Positions 1 through 5,348 of a stretch of DNA of 11,927 bases are shown here, piece after piece. The stretch is from assembly GCA_900551135.1 (NCBI GenBank), contig URUX01000068.1:1-11927 (forward strand), read 5' to 3'. Position 1 is the first letter of the stretch. Every line of letters starts with the position of its first letter. Both the position numbers and the translations under genes were made by a program. The notes beneath the pieces were generated by a model, which was given only the letters and a program-made list of their open reading frames with translations, had not been told where the DNA came from and made no database searches. Origin of the DNA: an uncultured Clostridium sp. (GTDB lineage Bacteria > Bacillota > Clostridia > Lachnospirales > Lachnospiraceae).

Positions 1-17
1 GGATACAGATAGAGAAT

Positions 18-47
18 CAGGTCCCGTTTGAAAAAGCCAGGGACCTG
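18..47. other. Perfect 8-bp inverted repeat (hairpin)
   Basis: CAGGTCCC at 18-25 is exactly complementary to GGGACCTG at 40-47, around a 14-nt loop. Neither side is followed by a clear T-run, so it is not a textbook terminator. It lies just beyond the terminator of the split sleC gene and may belong to the 3' region of a gene off the left edge. Confidence 0.5.
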
Positions 48-76
48 AAAGAAAACAGGCAGCAGACTGCGCCTGG
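47..76 (-). terminator. Rho-independent terminator of the sleC 3' half
   Basis: Read on the minus strand directly after the stop codon at 84, CAGGC plus GCA pairs with TGC plus GCCTG (75-56) with one bulged base, followed by TTTTCTTTC. It would end transcription of the interrupted gene and, after excision, of the intact gene. Confidence 0.65.
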
Positions 77-83
77 TTTCGGT

Positions 84-473
84 TTACGGATTCAATTCCG
101 CAATTCCCGTGACTGCCACATAAATATGAGAAATTCGATACCAGGTGGCAAAATCTACGACTCCGGTCTGGGGCATTCCGAAAATGGACTGGAATTCCCG
201 GACAGTGCGGGCGGTGGCAGGTCCATAGATACCGTCAGGTGTCAGATTTGGGATCGCAGAATAAACTGTAGCAATTGCATCCAGCTGTTCCTGCAGCTGG
301 CGGACCTTGTTTCCAGATGATCCGACAGTCAGGTCATAGCCAGGCCAGGAGGCTGGAATGCCGGCAATCTGTTCCGCCGTATTGACGTACATATTGTCGC
401 CGTAAAAGTAGCGGATGATTTCAATAGGGCTGTACCCCTGCTCCCCTAAAGACATGGAGCCCCATTGGGTCAT
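84..473 (-). CDS. sleC: Spore cortex-lytic enzyme SleC, detached C-terminal part
   Basis: This is the last 128 codons of a SleC-like cortex hydrolase, severed from its front (2328-3209). Its first residues, MTQWGS..LGEQGYS..EIIRYFYG, are the end of a SpoIID-type domain; the SpoIID family has the matching MSQWGA...G...IL..YYPG motif. A peptidoglycan_binding_1 domain follows at about residues 48-118 (VGSSGNKVRQLQEQL, DGIYGPATARTVREFQ, TGVVDFATW). Catalytic Glu198 is in the other part, so this fragment alone could only bind peptidoglycan. The apparent ATG is the junction codon, and it overlaps the recombinase stop as ATGA, so some coupled translation is possible. Removing 472-2328 joins it in frame to the front part, giving CPNWMTQWG and 422 residues, close to the length I recall for clostridial SleC. 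Identification of the domains is firm; sleC orthology is recalled, not searched. Confidence 0.85.
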   Translation of the reverse strand: MTQWGSMSLGEQGYSPIEIIRYFYGDNMYVNTAEQIAGIPASWPGYDLTVGSSGNKVRQLQEQLDAIATVYSAIPNLTPDGIYGPATARTVREFQSIFGMPQTGVVDFATWYRISHIYVAVTGIAELNP

Positions 474-495
474 CCTTGCGGAATCTGCATATAAG
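459..495 (-). other. attR junction of the sleC intervening element
   Basis: The right junction in gene orientation. The core GGATG (475-471, minus strand) is shared with the other junction. Bases 471-459 (GACCCAATGGGGC) continue sleC and form the right attB half-site. Bases 472-495 are the element end and form one attP half-site. The proposed crossover dinucleotide is TG at 472-471. The recombinase stop codon (472-470) straddles this point. Confidence 0.75.
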
Positions 496-1735
496 ATACT
501 GGATAATAGCAGATGGTAATCCGGCCTTCTTTTGCATTATTTCTATAATATATGATTTTTTCAACGGCCTGTTTTAATATTTCATTCTTCTCGGCGGCAG
601 AAAGCCCGGGAAGAGTAAGTTTCTGATACGTCTCTGGCGTATCTTTTTTTAACTGTTCCAGTACCAGAGGGACGATAATGTCTTCGGTCACATAGCAGTT
701 GTTGGTACAGAATCCCTTTAAATAGCCATTGCATTGAAACGAAAAGGTATCAGGAAGAGTCTTTCGCTTCCGCCTGCAGGAAGACAGGCTTTTGCCGCAC
801 AGAGGACATTTTAACATTCCTCCCAGCCAGTGGCGGACAGTCTGGCTGGGTTTTTCATAAGAATGGAAAGCGCTTTCTCTGGACAGCCGTTCCTGAGCCT
901 GTTGAAAAAGTTCAGCAGAAACGATGGCCGGATGCTGGCCCTTTGTCTGAATCCAGGAAGAAGAATCCCGCAGGCAGCCGGTTCGGCTGTCCATCCGATT
1001 CCAGCAGATCCATCCGGCGTAAACCGGATTTTGGAGAATATAGGTTACAGAACGGGTTTCAAATAGGTTTCCCTGAGAAGTAGAAAGTCCCATAGCGTTT
1101 AGTTTTCGGGCAATGGAGTAAGGACTGAGACCATCCTGTGCATACCAGGAAAAAATATTTTGGACAATGGAAACTTCCGGAGCATAGAGTTCCAATTTGC
1201 CATGTGCATTGCCGTTTTGGGAGAGACGGTATCCAAGAGGCGGCCGGCTCTGGTATCCGCCCCGCAGGGCTTTTTCAGCCATTCCGCGGCTGACGTCTCC
1301 AGACAGCCGGATAGAGTAAAATTCATCCATCCATTCAATAATTCGTTCAATCAGGCTTCCAAAAGGTCCTTCCATAATCGGCTCCGAAATACTGATAACG
1401 TCAACACCGTATTTTCCGCGAAGCATAGATTTATACACGATGCTTTCTTCCTGATTTCGGGCGAAGCGGGAAAATTTCCATACCAGAATTGCGTCAAATG
1501 GGTGGGAATCCGATTTGGCAGAAGCGATCATCTTCAGAAACTGGGGGCGTTTGTCAACGGTTCTTCCGGAAATGCCATTTTCCTGGAAAATCCACTGTTC
1601 TTCGACCAGAAAGTGATTTTTTTCAGCATAGTCTAACAGCAGCCGTTTTTGAGAATCCGGAGACAATTCTTCCTGACTGTGGGTAGATACCCGGATATAA
1701 AGAGCCGCTTTTTTGAAAGAGTTTAATTCATCCAA
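470..1735 (-). CDS. Short large-type serine recombinase, site-specific excisionase/integrase
   Basis: This 421-residue protein is the only protein gene of the element splitting sleC. The resolvase N-terminal domain spans about 9-150, with the nucleophile Ser17 in YIRVS and the FSRFARN motif at 88-94. The recombinase domain covers about 160-280 (RPPLGYR, then NPVYAGWI at 236-243). A zinc ribbon follows with Cys310, Cys313, Cys335 and Cys343. The protein is shorter than SpoIVCA-type or phage enzymes, with little beyond the zinc ribbon. The start is TTG: AAGGTG lies 5 nt upstream, and an in-frame TGA lies only five codons before it. The stop is created at the element junction; in an excised circle TGA becomes TGG and 21 residues are added. 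It probably cuts at the TG in GGATG and deletes the 1,857-bp element so that sleC is restored. The family is certain; sporulation control is inference. Confidence 0.92.
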   Translation of the reverse strand: MDELNSFKKAALYIRVSTHSQEELSPDSQKRLLLDYAEKNHFLVEEQWIFQENGISGRTVDKRPQFLKMIASAKSDSHPFDAILVWKFSRFARNQEESIVYKSMLRGKYGVDVISISEPIMEGPFGSLIERIIEWMDEFYSIRLSGDVSRGMAEKALRGGYQSRPPLGYRLSQNGNAHGKLELYAPEVSIVQNIFSWYAQDGLSPYSIARKLNAMGLSTSQGNLFETRSVTYILQNPVYAGWICWNRMDSRTGCLRDSSSWIQTKGQHPAIVSAELFQQAQERLSRESAFHSYEKPSQTVRHWLGGMLKCPLCGKSLSSCRRKRKTLPDTFSFQCNGYLKGFCTNNCYVTEDIIVPLVLEQLKKDTPETYQKLTLPGLSAAEKNEILKQAVEKIIYYRNNAKEGRITICYYPVSYMQIPQG

Positions 1736-1763
1736 ATAATCACCTTGGAGTCAGTCTTAATAA

Positions 1764-1793
1764 AAGTTATGAATTGCTCTGATAAAATAAGAC
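1764..1793 (-). promoter_or_regulatory. Sigma-E-like promoter of the recombinase gene
   Basis: On the minus strand GTCTTATT (1793-1786) matches seven of eight positions of the Bacillus sigma-E -35 consensus GKMATATT. After a 14-nt spacer comes CATAACTT (1771-1764), which keeps CATA and the final T of CATACAMT. The predicted start is about 25 nt before the TTG codon. No good vegetative promoter is visible in this gap. The -10 match is only partial, so mother-cell control is suggested rather than shown. Confidence 0.45.
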
Positions 1794-1851
1794 CAAAAGC
1801 ATCAGAAGAAAAAAGTCATACGAAACAATTCCCGGACAGAAACTGTTTTGA

Positions 1852-1887
1852 CAAATAAAAAAACTGCCGCAGCATCTGCGACAGTTT
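1852..1887 (-). terminator. Terminator of the tRNA-Glu gene
   Basis: Just 3' of the tRNA on the minus strand, AAACTGTCGCAG (1887-1876) pairs with CTGCGGCAGTTT (1872-1861) around a 3-nt loop, with a T-rich tail to 1852. It isolates the tRNA from the recombinase gene. The core stem is the same as in the leuD terminator at 10782-10819. Confidence 0.85.
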
Positions 1888-1892
1888 CGATA

Positions 1893-1964
1893 TGACCTCA
1901 TCGGGAATCGAACCCGAGTTTACGCCGTGAGAGGGCGTCGTCTTAACCGCTTGACCATGAGGCC
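1893..1964 (-). tRNA. tRNA-Glu (anticodon CUC)
   Basis: A 72-nt cloverleaf: the acceptor GGCCTCA pairs with TGAGGTC with one G-U, the discriminator is A, and the T arm carries GGTTCGATTCC. The anticodon loop CTCTCAC (1933-1927) presents CTC, which reads GAG. CCA is not encoded. The gene has its own promoter (1982-2010) and terminator. It lies inside the element that interrupts sleC, an unusual place for a housekeeping tRNA, and would leave the chromosome if the element were excised. Confidence 0.95.
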
Positions 1965-1981
1965 GTATTCAAGCCTTGGTA

Positions 1982-2010
1982 ATAATACCATAGCTTCGAA
2001 AAAAAAGCAA
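1982..2010 (-). promoter_or_regulatory. Promoter of tRNA-Glu
   Basis: On the minus strand TTGCTT (2010-2005), a 17-nt spacer and TATTAT (1987-1982) form a good vegetative promoter, about 17 nt before the first tRNA base. Confidence 0.75.
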
Positions 2011-2170
2011 GAGATTTTTTGAAAAATTTTAAAATTGGAGAGAAGAAGGGAAATGTAAAAGGAAATTCCGGTTTTTTGCAGGGGCATGCGGAAGTTTCTT
2101 TTTCATCAGGGCGTTAGGAAAGACTTCCTTCCAGTTATCCTTCTCTTATGGCGTTCCTGGGAGAAAGGAT

Positions 2171-2227
2171 ATCCATTATGAAAGCAAATATCTATTATGA
2201 AAGCAAATATCCATTATGAAAGCAAAA
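2171..2227. repeat. Three tandem copies of a 19-bp unit
   Basis: The unit AT(C/T)CATTATGAAAGCAAA(T/A), with the middle copy reading ATCTATT, occurs at 2171-2189, 2190-2208 and 2209-2227 without gaps. Each copy differs by one base or less from the unit. On the plus strand an AAAGGA site precedes an ATG at 2178 and a 13-codon frame (MKANIYYESKYPL), which may be chance. The rest of the gap between the tRNA promoter and the sleC front part (2011-2258) holds a short AGGAA/TTCCT inverted repeat near 2117-2130 and nothing else I can identify. Confidence 0.8.
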
Positions 2228-2258
2228 CAGTTAACCTTAGAGGATAGAAAATACGGTT

Positions 2259-3209
2259 TTAATTTACCAAAGTATGGAAGTTGCTGCGATTTGCATCCGC
2301 ATGTTGTATACCCATCTGCCAGAAGGCCATCCAATTGGGGCAGCGAACCTGTTTTCCATCGCAGTACTGGGTTAAGATTGGCTGTTTGACCCCGGGACGG
2401 GACAGGTAGTTATCGAAAATTTCATCAACTACCACAGATATGGTTTCAAAGATGTTCCGGTCAAAGATCCATTTATGATCAAAAGCGGTGGAAGAGGTTA
2501 TAGTAAAATCATAGCCCTGGTTGCGGTACCATTCTGTATAGACCCGGTTTAGTGTAAACGACATAATTGCCAGCACATTGGCTGTAATAGTGGATCTGGG
2601 CCAGGTAGAATAGATTTCGCTGGAAGCTACGTTTTTAATATAATCCCGATAAGGAACATAGTAATTGGGGGCATTTTGATTAGACGGTGTGCCGTCATGT
2701 ACAACGACGGTCTGAGGCACAACAACCCGGCTTAAGACAATTTCGCCGCTTTCCGGAATCGGCTTCACCTCGGCTTCTGCAATTTTGGGAGGGTAATTGC
2801 CTACCAGAGTATGATCCGGAATGAAAATCTGAGACGACTCAGCAGGCTGGTTTTCCGGAGTCAGCCGGATTGGCTGGATAGCGGTAGAATCTGGAAGAAC
2901 TTCTGTGCCGCTTACTGTAAGAGGACGAAAACCAGGGGCTGATACAGAAACCACATATTCGGAGTAAGGAGTTGGGGCATCTGGATCAAAGCTGTAGTCC
3001 AAAGGAGGGGTTGGAAGGGATACCTGTTCTGTCTGGCCGGAGGAATTGACGGACACCTGCTGGATAATGTCATCAGGGGAAGCTTTGGAGGCAATAGAGA
3101 CAACGGCATCTGTGACAGGAAAATTATTCTGGTTGGAGACTACATTGATCTGCAAAAGGCCCCGGGCGGTAAGCGAAGGGTCTGTCTGAACTGCTTTCAG
3201 AATATTCAT
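2259..3209 (-). CDS. sleC: Spore cortex-lytic enzyme SleC, interrupted N-terminal part
   Basis: SleC is a germination enzyme, made as a proform and activated by Csp proteases, that degrades spore cortex peptidoglycan. This 316-residue frame holds its front: a beta-rich carboxypeptidase-regulatory-like region at about 15-115 (AVVSIASKAS, EYVVSVSAPGF), a linker with HTLVGNYPPKIAEAEVKPI, then a SpoIID-type lytic domain from about 183. YIKNVASSEIYSTWP places the likely catalytic Glu at 198. True homology ends at Met294 in CPNWM. The last 22 residues, from AFWQMG to LVN, are read from inserted DNA. The domain therefore lacks its conserved MTQWG end, found at 84-473, and this fragment should be inactive until the element is removed. 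The start ATG has GAAGGA 6 nt upstream. I see no convincing vegetative promoter. It diverges from ilvN. Confidence 0.87.
   Translation of the reverse strand: MNILKAVQTDPSLTARGLLQINVVSNQNNFPVTDAVVSIASKASPDDIIQQVSVNSSGQTEQVSLPTPPLDYSFDPDAPTPYSEYVVSVSAPGFRPLTVSGTEVLPDSTAIQPIRLTPENQPAESSQIFIPDHTLVGNYPPKIAEAEVKPIPESGEIVLSRVVVPQTVVVHDGTPSNQNAPNYYVPYRDYIKNVASSEIYSTWPRSTITANVLAIMSFTLNRVYTEWYRNQGYDFTITSSTAFDHKWIFDRNIFETISVVVDEIFDNYLSRPGVKQPILTQYCDGKQVRCPNWMAFWQMGIQHADANRSNFHTLVN
2305..2341 (-). other. attL junction of the sleC intervening element
   Basis: The left junction in gene orientation. Bases 2341-2329 (GCCCCAATTGGAT) are sleC and form the left attB half-site. Core GGATG is at 2332-2328. Bases 2328-2305 belong to the element and form the second attP half-site. 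Beyond the core the sleC frame runs into element sequence and stops at 2259. Confidence 0.75.
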
Positions 3210-3309
3210 AGAAAATCCTTCATGTTTTCATTACTACTAATATATAAAGAGGGAAGAGATTGATGCCAGTCCATAACTAACATTCATGGAAACCATTCCA
3301 TTTAATTAA

Positions 3310-3338
3310 TTGACAAAGATGGGATAGATTGTTATGAT
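3310..3338 (+). promoter_or_regulatory. Promoter of ilvN-ilvC
   Basis: TTGACA (3310-3315), a 17-nt spacer and TATGAT (3333-3338) are near consensus. Transcription would start around 3345, leaving a leader of about 25 nt, so no T-box or attenuator fits between promoter and gene. An upstream in-frame ATG at 3334 overlaps the -10 box and cannot be the start. Confidence 0.85.
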
Positions 3339-3369
3339 TAATGTTATACATGAAAGACAGGGGGACGCT

Positions 3370-3870
3370 ATGGATAGAATCGTATTATCATTGCTGGTAG
3401 ACAATACGGCAGGGGTGCTGGCCCGTGTGGCATCATTATTCAGCCGCCGCGGATATAATATTGAGAGCCTTACAGTAGGCGTGACAGCAGATGAAAGATA
3501 TTCCAGGATGACGGTGGTTTCTTTTGGCGACCAGCAGGTTCTGGAGCAGATAGAAAAGCAGCTTCGCAAGCTGGAAGACGTCCGTGATATTAAAGAATTA
3601 AAGATGGGACGTTCTGTATACAGGGAACTGATTATGGTTAAGGTGAAGGCTAATGCCGCAGACCGTCAGGCAGTCAATGCGATTTCCAATATTTTCCGTG
3701 CTACCATTGTAGATGTGGGAAAGGAGTCTCTGACGGTTATGCTGACAGGCGATCAGTCCAAGCTGGAAGCACTTTTAAACCTTCTGGAAGATTACGAGAT
3801 ATTAGAGGTGGCCAGAACCGGCCTTACCGGACTGTCCAGAGGTGTAGACGACGTCCGTTACCTGCCCTGA
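3370..3870 (+). CDS. ilvN: Acetolactate synthase small (regulatory) subunit
   Basis: The 166-residue regulatory subunit of acetohydroxyacid synthase, the first shared enzyme of valine, leucine and isoleucine synthesis; it binds valine and stimulates the catalytic IlvB subunit. An N-terminal ACT domain covers about 1-75, with LLVDNTAGVLARVASLFSRR and the GYNIESLTVG strand. The C-terminal regulatory domain runs on to about 160. Length matches the IlvH type. The ATG at 3370 is chosen because AGGGGG lies 5 nt upstream and the promoter excludes the earlier ATG. It is followed after 67 nt by ilvC without a terminator, so the two form an operon. No ilvB is in the window; the catalytic subunit must be elsewhere. 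Confidence 0.93.
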   Translation: MDRIVLSLLVDNTAGVLARVASLFSRRGYNIESLTVGVTADERYSRMTVVSFGDQQVLEQIEKQLRKLEDVRDIKELKMGRSVYRELIMVKVKANAADRQAVNAISNIFRATIVDVGKESLTVMLTGDQSKLEALLNLLEDYEILEVARTGLTGLSRGVDDVRYLP

Positions 3871-3937
3871 CCAACAGAGACAGGGGGAAAGGTTTCACAT
3901 ATCAGGGCAAAGACCCGGATTAGAGGAGGAAAAAGAA

Positions 3938-4948
3938 ATGGCAAAGATTTATTATCAGGAAGACTGTAATATGGCGCTTTTAGAGGGCAAGACCATTGCG
4001 ATTATCGGCTATGGCAGCCAGGGTCACGCTCATGCGCTGAACTTAAAAGAATCTGGACAGAACGTTATCGTCGGCCTGTATGAAGGCAGCAAATCCTGGG
4101 CAAAGGCAGAAGCAGCAGGATTTGAGGTTTATACGGCTGCAGAGGCAGCTAAGAGAGCAGACATCATTATGATTTTAATCAATGACGAGAAGCAGGGCAA
4201 GCTGTACAAAGAGTCTATTGAGCCAAACTTAAAAGAGGGCGATATGCTGATGTTTGCACACGGCTTTGCGATTCACTTTGGCCAGATTGTGCCGCCTAAG
4301 AATGTAGACGTTACCATGATTGCGCCTAAGGCTCCCGGACATACCGTTCGCAGCGAATACCAGAGAGGCAGAGGAACCCCATGTCTGGTTGCTGTTTACC
4401 AGGATGCTACCGGCAAGGCAAAAGAAAAGGCTCTGGCATACGGCCTGGCTATTGGCGGCGCAAGAGCAGGTATCTTAGAGACCACCTTCCGCGTTGAGAC
4501 AGAGACAGACTTATTTGGCGAGCAGGCAGTTCTGTGCGGCGGTGTCTGCGCATTAATGAAGGCTGGTTTTGAGACTCTGGTAGAAGCTGGATATGCACCG
4601 GAGAATGCATATTTTGAGTGTATCCATGAGATGAAGCTGATTGTAGACCTGATTTATGAAAGCGGCTTTGCAGGCATGAGATATTCCATCTCCAACACTG
4701 CTGAGTACGGCGATTATATCACTGGCCCGAAGATCATTACAGACGATACCAAGAAGGCTATGAAGAAGATTCTGTCTGACATTCAGGACGGTACTTTTGC
4801 AAAAGACTGGATGTTAGAAAATCAGGTTGGAGCGCCTCACTTTAATGCTATGAGAAAGAGAGAGGCAGAGCATCCGTTAGAGACCGTTGGCAAAGAACTT
4901 CGTAAGCTGTACAGCTGGAGCGAAGGAGACAAGCTGATCAATAACTAA
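3938..4948 (+). CDS. ilvC: Ketol-acid reductoisomerase, class I
   Basis: Converts acetolactate or acetohydroxybutyrate to the dihydroxy acid by Mg2+-dependent isomerisation and NAD(P)H reduction, the second shared step of branched-chain amino acid synthesis. At 336 residues it is the short class I form. The Rossmann part contains GYGSQG at 24-29. Catalytic and metal residues are visible: His108, Lys131, Asp191, Glu195, Glu227, Glu231 and Ser252. The cofactor-specificity loop after the second strand reads GLYEGSKSW (46-54), with Tyr-Glu where NADPH enzymes usually carry a basic residue, so NADH use is possible. The ATG follows a strong GAGGAGG. It is cotranscribed with ilvN. No GC-rich terminator follows; only AT-rich dyad sequence lies at 4969-4983. 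Confidence 0.95.
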   Translation: MAKIYYQEDCNMALLEGKTIAIIGYGSQGHAHALNLKESGQNVIVGLYEGSKSWAKAEAAGFEVYTAAEAAKRADIIMILINDEKQGKLYKESIEPNLKEGDMLMFAHGFAIHFGQIVPPKNVDVTMIAPKAPGHTVRSEYQRGRGTPCLVAVYQDATGKAKEKALAYGLAIGGARAGILETTFRVETETDLFGEQAVLCGGVCALMKAGFETLVEAGYAPENAYFECIHEMKLIVDLIYESGFAGMRYSISNTAEYGDYITGPKIITDDTKKAMKKILSDIQDGTFAKDWMLENQVGAPHFNAMRKREAEHPLETVGKELRKLYSWSEGDKLINN

Positions 4949-5005
4949 AGATTTATAGCCTGCAGATTAATATTATTAATAAAATATAAAAAATGTTCTT
5001 TCGTA

Positions 5006-5034
5006 TTGACATACTGCAGAAAATCCCGTATAGT
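5006..5034 (+). promoter_or_regulatory. Promoter of the riboswitch-ATPase transcript
   Basis: TTGACA (5006-5011), a 17-nt spacer and TATAGT (5029-5034). The predicted start is near 5041, a few bases before the aptamer, leaving a leader of about 300 nt. Confidence 0.85.
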
Positions 5035-5044
5035 ATCTGACATG

Positions 5045-5165
5045 AATAAGAGGGAGTAGCTGGCGTTGCACTTTCTGGTTGAAACAAAGAAAGGATAACG
5101 TTTGCGATATGTCAGCACGATGAGATTGCTCATCCGTATCGTAATGAAATGGCGAGACTTTTATT
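5045..5165 (+). ncRNA. yybP-ykoY type Mn2+ riboswitch aptamer
   Basis: The two conserved blocks of this riboswitch are present: AGAGGGAGTAGC at 5050-5060 and GGCGAGACTTTT at 5151-5162. They are brought together by a closing stem, AATAAGAG (5045-5052) with CTTTTATT (5158-5165), pairing along its length with one G-U. Internal hairpins are visible, such as GATGAG/CTCATC near 5119-5134. The class senses Mn2+ and commonly precedes Mn2+ exporters and P-type cation ATPases, which fits the next gene. The 3' strand of the closing stem is also the 5' strand of the terminator, so Mn2+ binding should block termination and turn the gene on. Confidence 0.8.
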
Positions 5166-5198
5166 GCATCTTGGCATGCAAAAAGGTCTCGCCTTTTT
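5151..5198 (+). terminator. Riboswitch-controlled terminator
   Basis: GGCGAGACTTTT (5151-5162) pairs with AAAAGGTCTCGCC (5181-5193) with one bulge, extended by TTGCAT/ATGCAA toward the loop, and followed by TTTTT. It overlaps the aptamer's 3' strand, so the two folds exclude each other. Confidence 0.88.
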
Positions 5199-5209
5199 GT
5201 TGTCAAAAA

Positions 5210-5262
5210 GTAACAGTTCTGGACGGGGATCTTCGCAATGGTTTGCCGTCTGAACCTGTTAC
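5210..5262 (+). other. Long leader hairpin between riboswitch terminator and ATPase
   Basis: GTAACAG (5210-5216) pairs exactly with CTGTTAC (5256-5262). The stem continues inward through TTC/GAA and GGACGG/CCGTCT with small bulges, for about 16 pairs around a 20-nt loop. No T-run follows, so it is not a terminator. Its role is unknown; it may stabilise or gate the ATPase message. Confidence 0.6.
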
Positions 5263-5348
5263 ATCAAAATCCAGATAAGGAAACTGTATGGAGTCCGGCT
5301 TTTTTGGAAACATAAAGGCATAGGACGAGAGTGGAAAGGAGAATGAGG

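Larger units (their letters stand above)
472..2328 (-). mobile_element. Minimal intervening element splitting sleC (recombinase plus tRNA-Glu)
   Basis: A 1,857-bp segment separates codon 294 of sleC from its continuation. Both ends share GGATG; exact removal between the copies restores an in-frame CPNWMTQWG. Inside, on the minus strand, are a 19-bp triplicated repeat (2171-2227), a tRNA-Glu gene with promoter and terminator, and the recombinase gene. No capsid, replication, transfer or recombination-directionality gene is visible. The rejoined host site and the predicted circle junction are both imperfect dyads with the same centre, as expected for serine-recombinase attB and attP. The arrangement parallels developmentally excised elements in sigK and spsM, but is far smaller. 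A decayed element that can no longer excise is the alternative. Confidence 0.85.

Noticed and set aside
1160..1636. 158-codon plus-strand frame within the recombinase gene
   Set aside because: It is antisense to conserved resolvase-domain codons, has no good ribosome site and no recognisable domain.
1893..1964. tRNA gene as the integration site
   Set aside because: The junctions lie in sleC at 471-475 and 2328-2332, hundreds of bases from the tRNA, with no tRNA fragment duplicated at either end.
2171..2227. CRISPR-like array
   Set aside because: The three 19-bp units abut directly with no spacers, and there are no cas genes.
472..2328. Insertion sequence or transposon
   Set aside because: There are no terminal inverted repeats or transposase, and the enzyme is a serine recombinase with matching att dyads.
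3334..3369. Earlier ATG start for ilvN
   Set aside because: It overlaps the -10 box of the promoter; the ATG at 3370 has a ribosome site and matches the family start.
4976..5206. Small minus-strand frames between ilvC and the ATPase
   Set aside because: They run antisense through the riboswitch and terminator, and the region is fully explained by those RNA elements.
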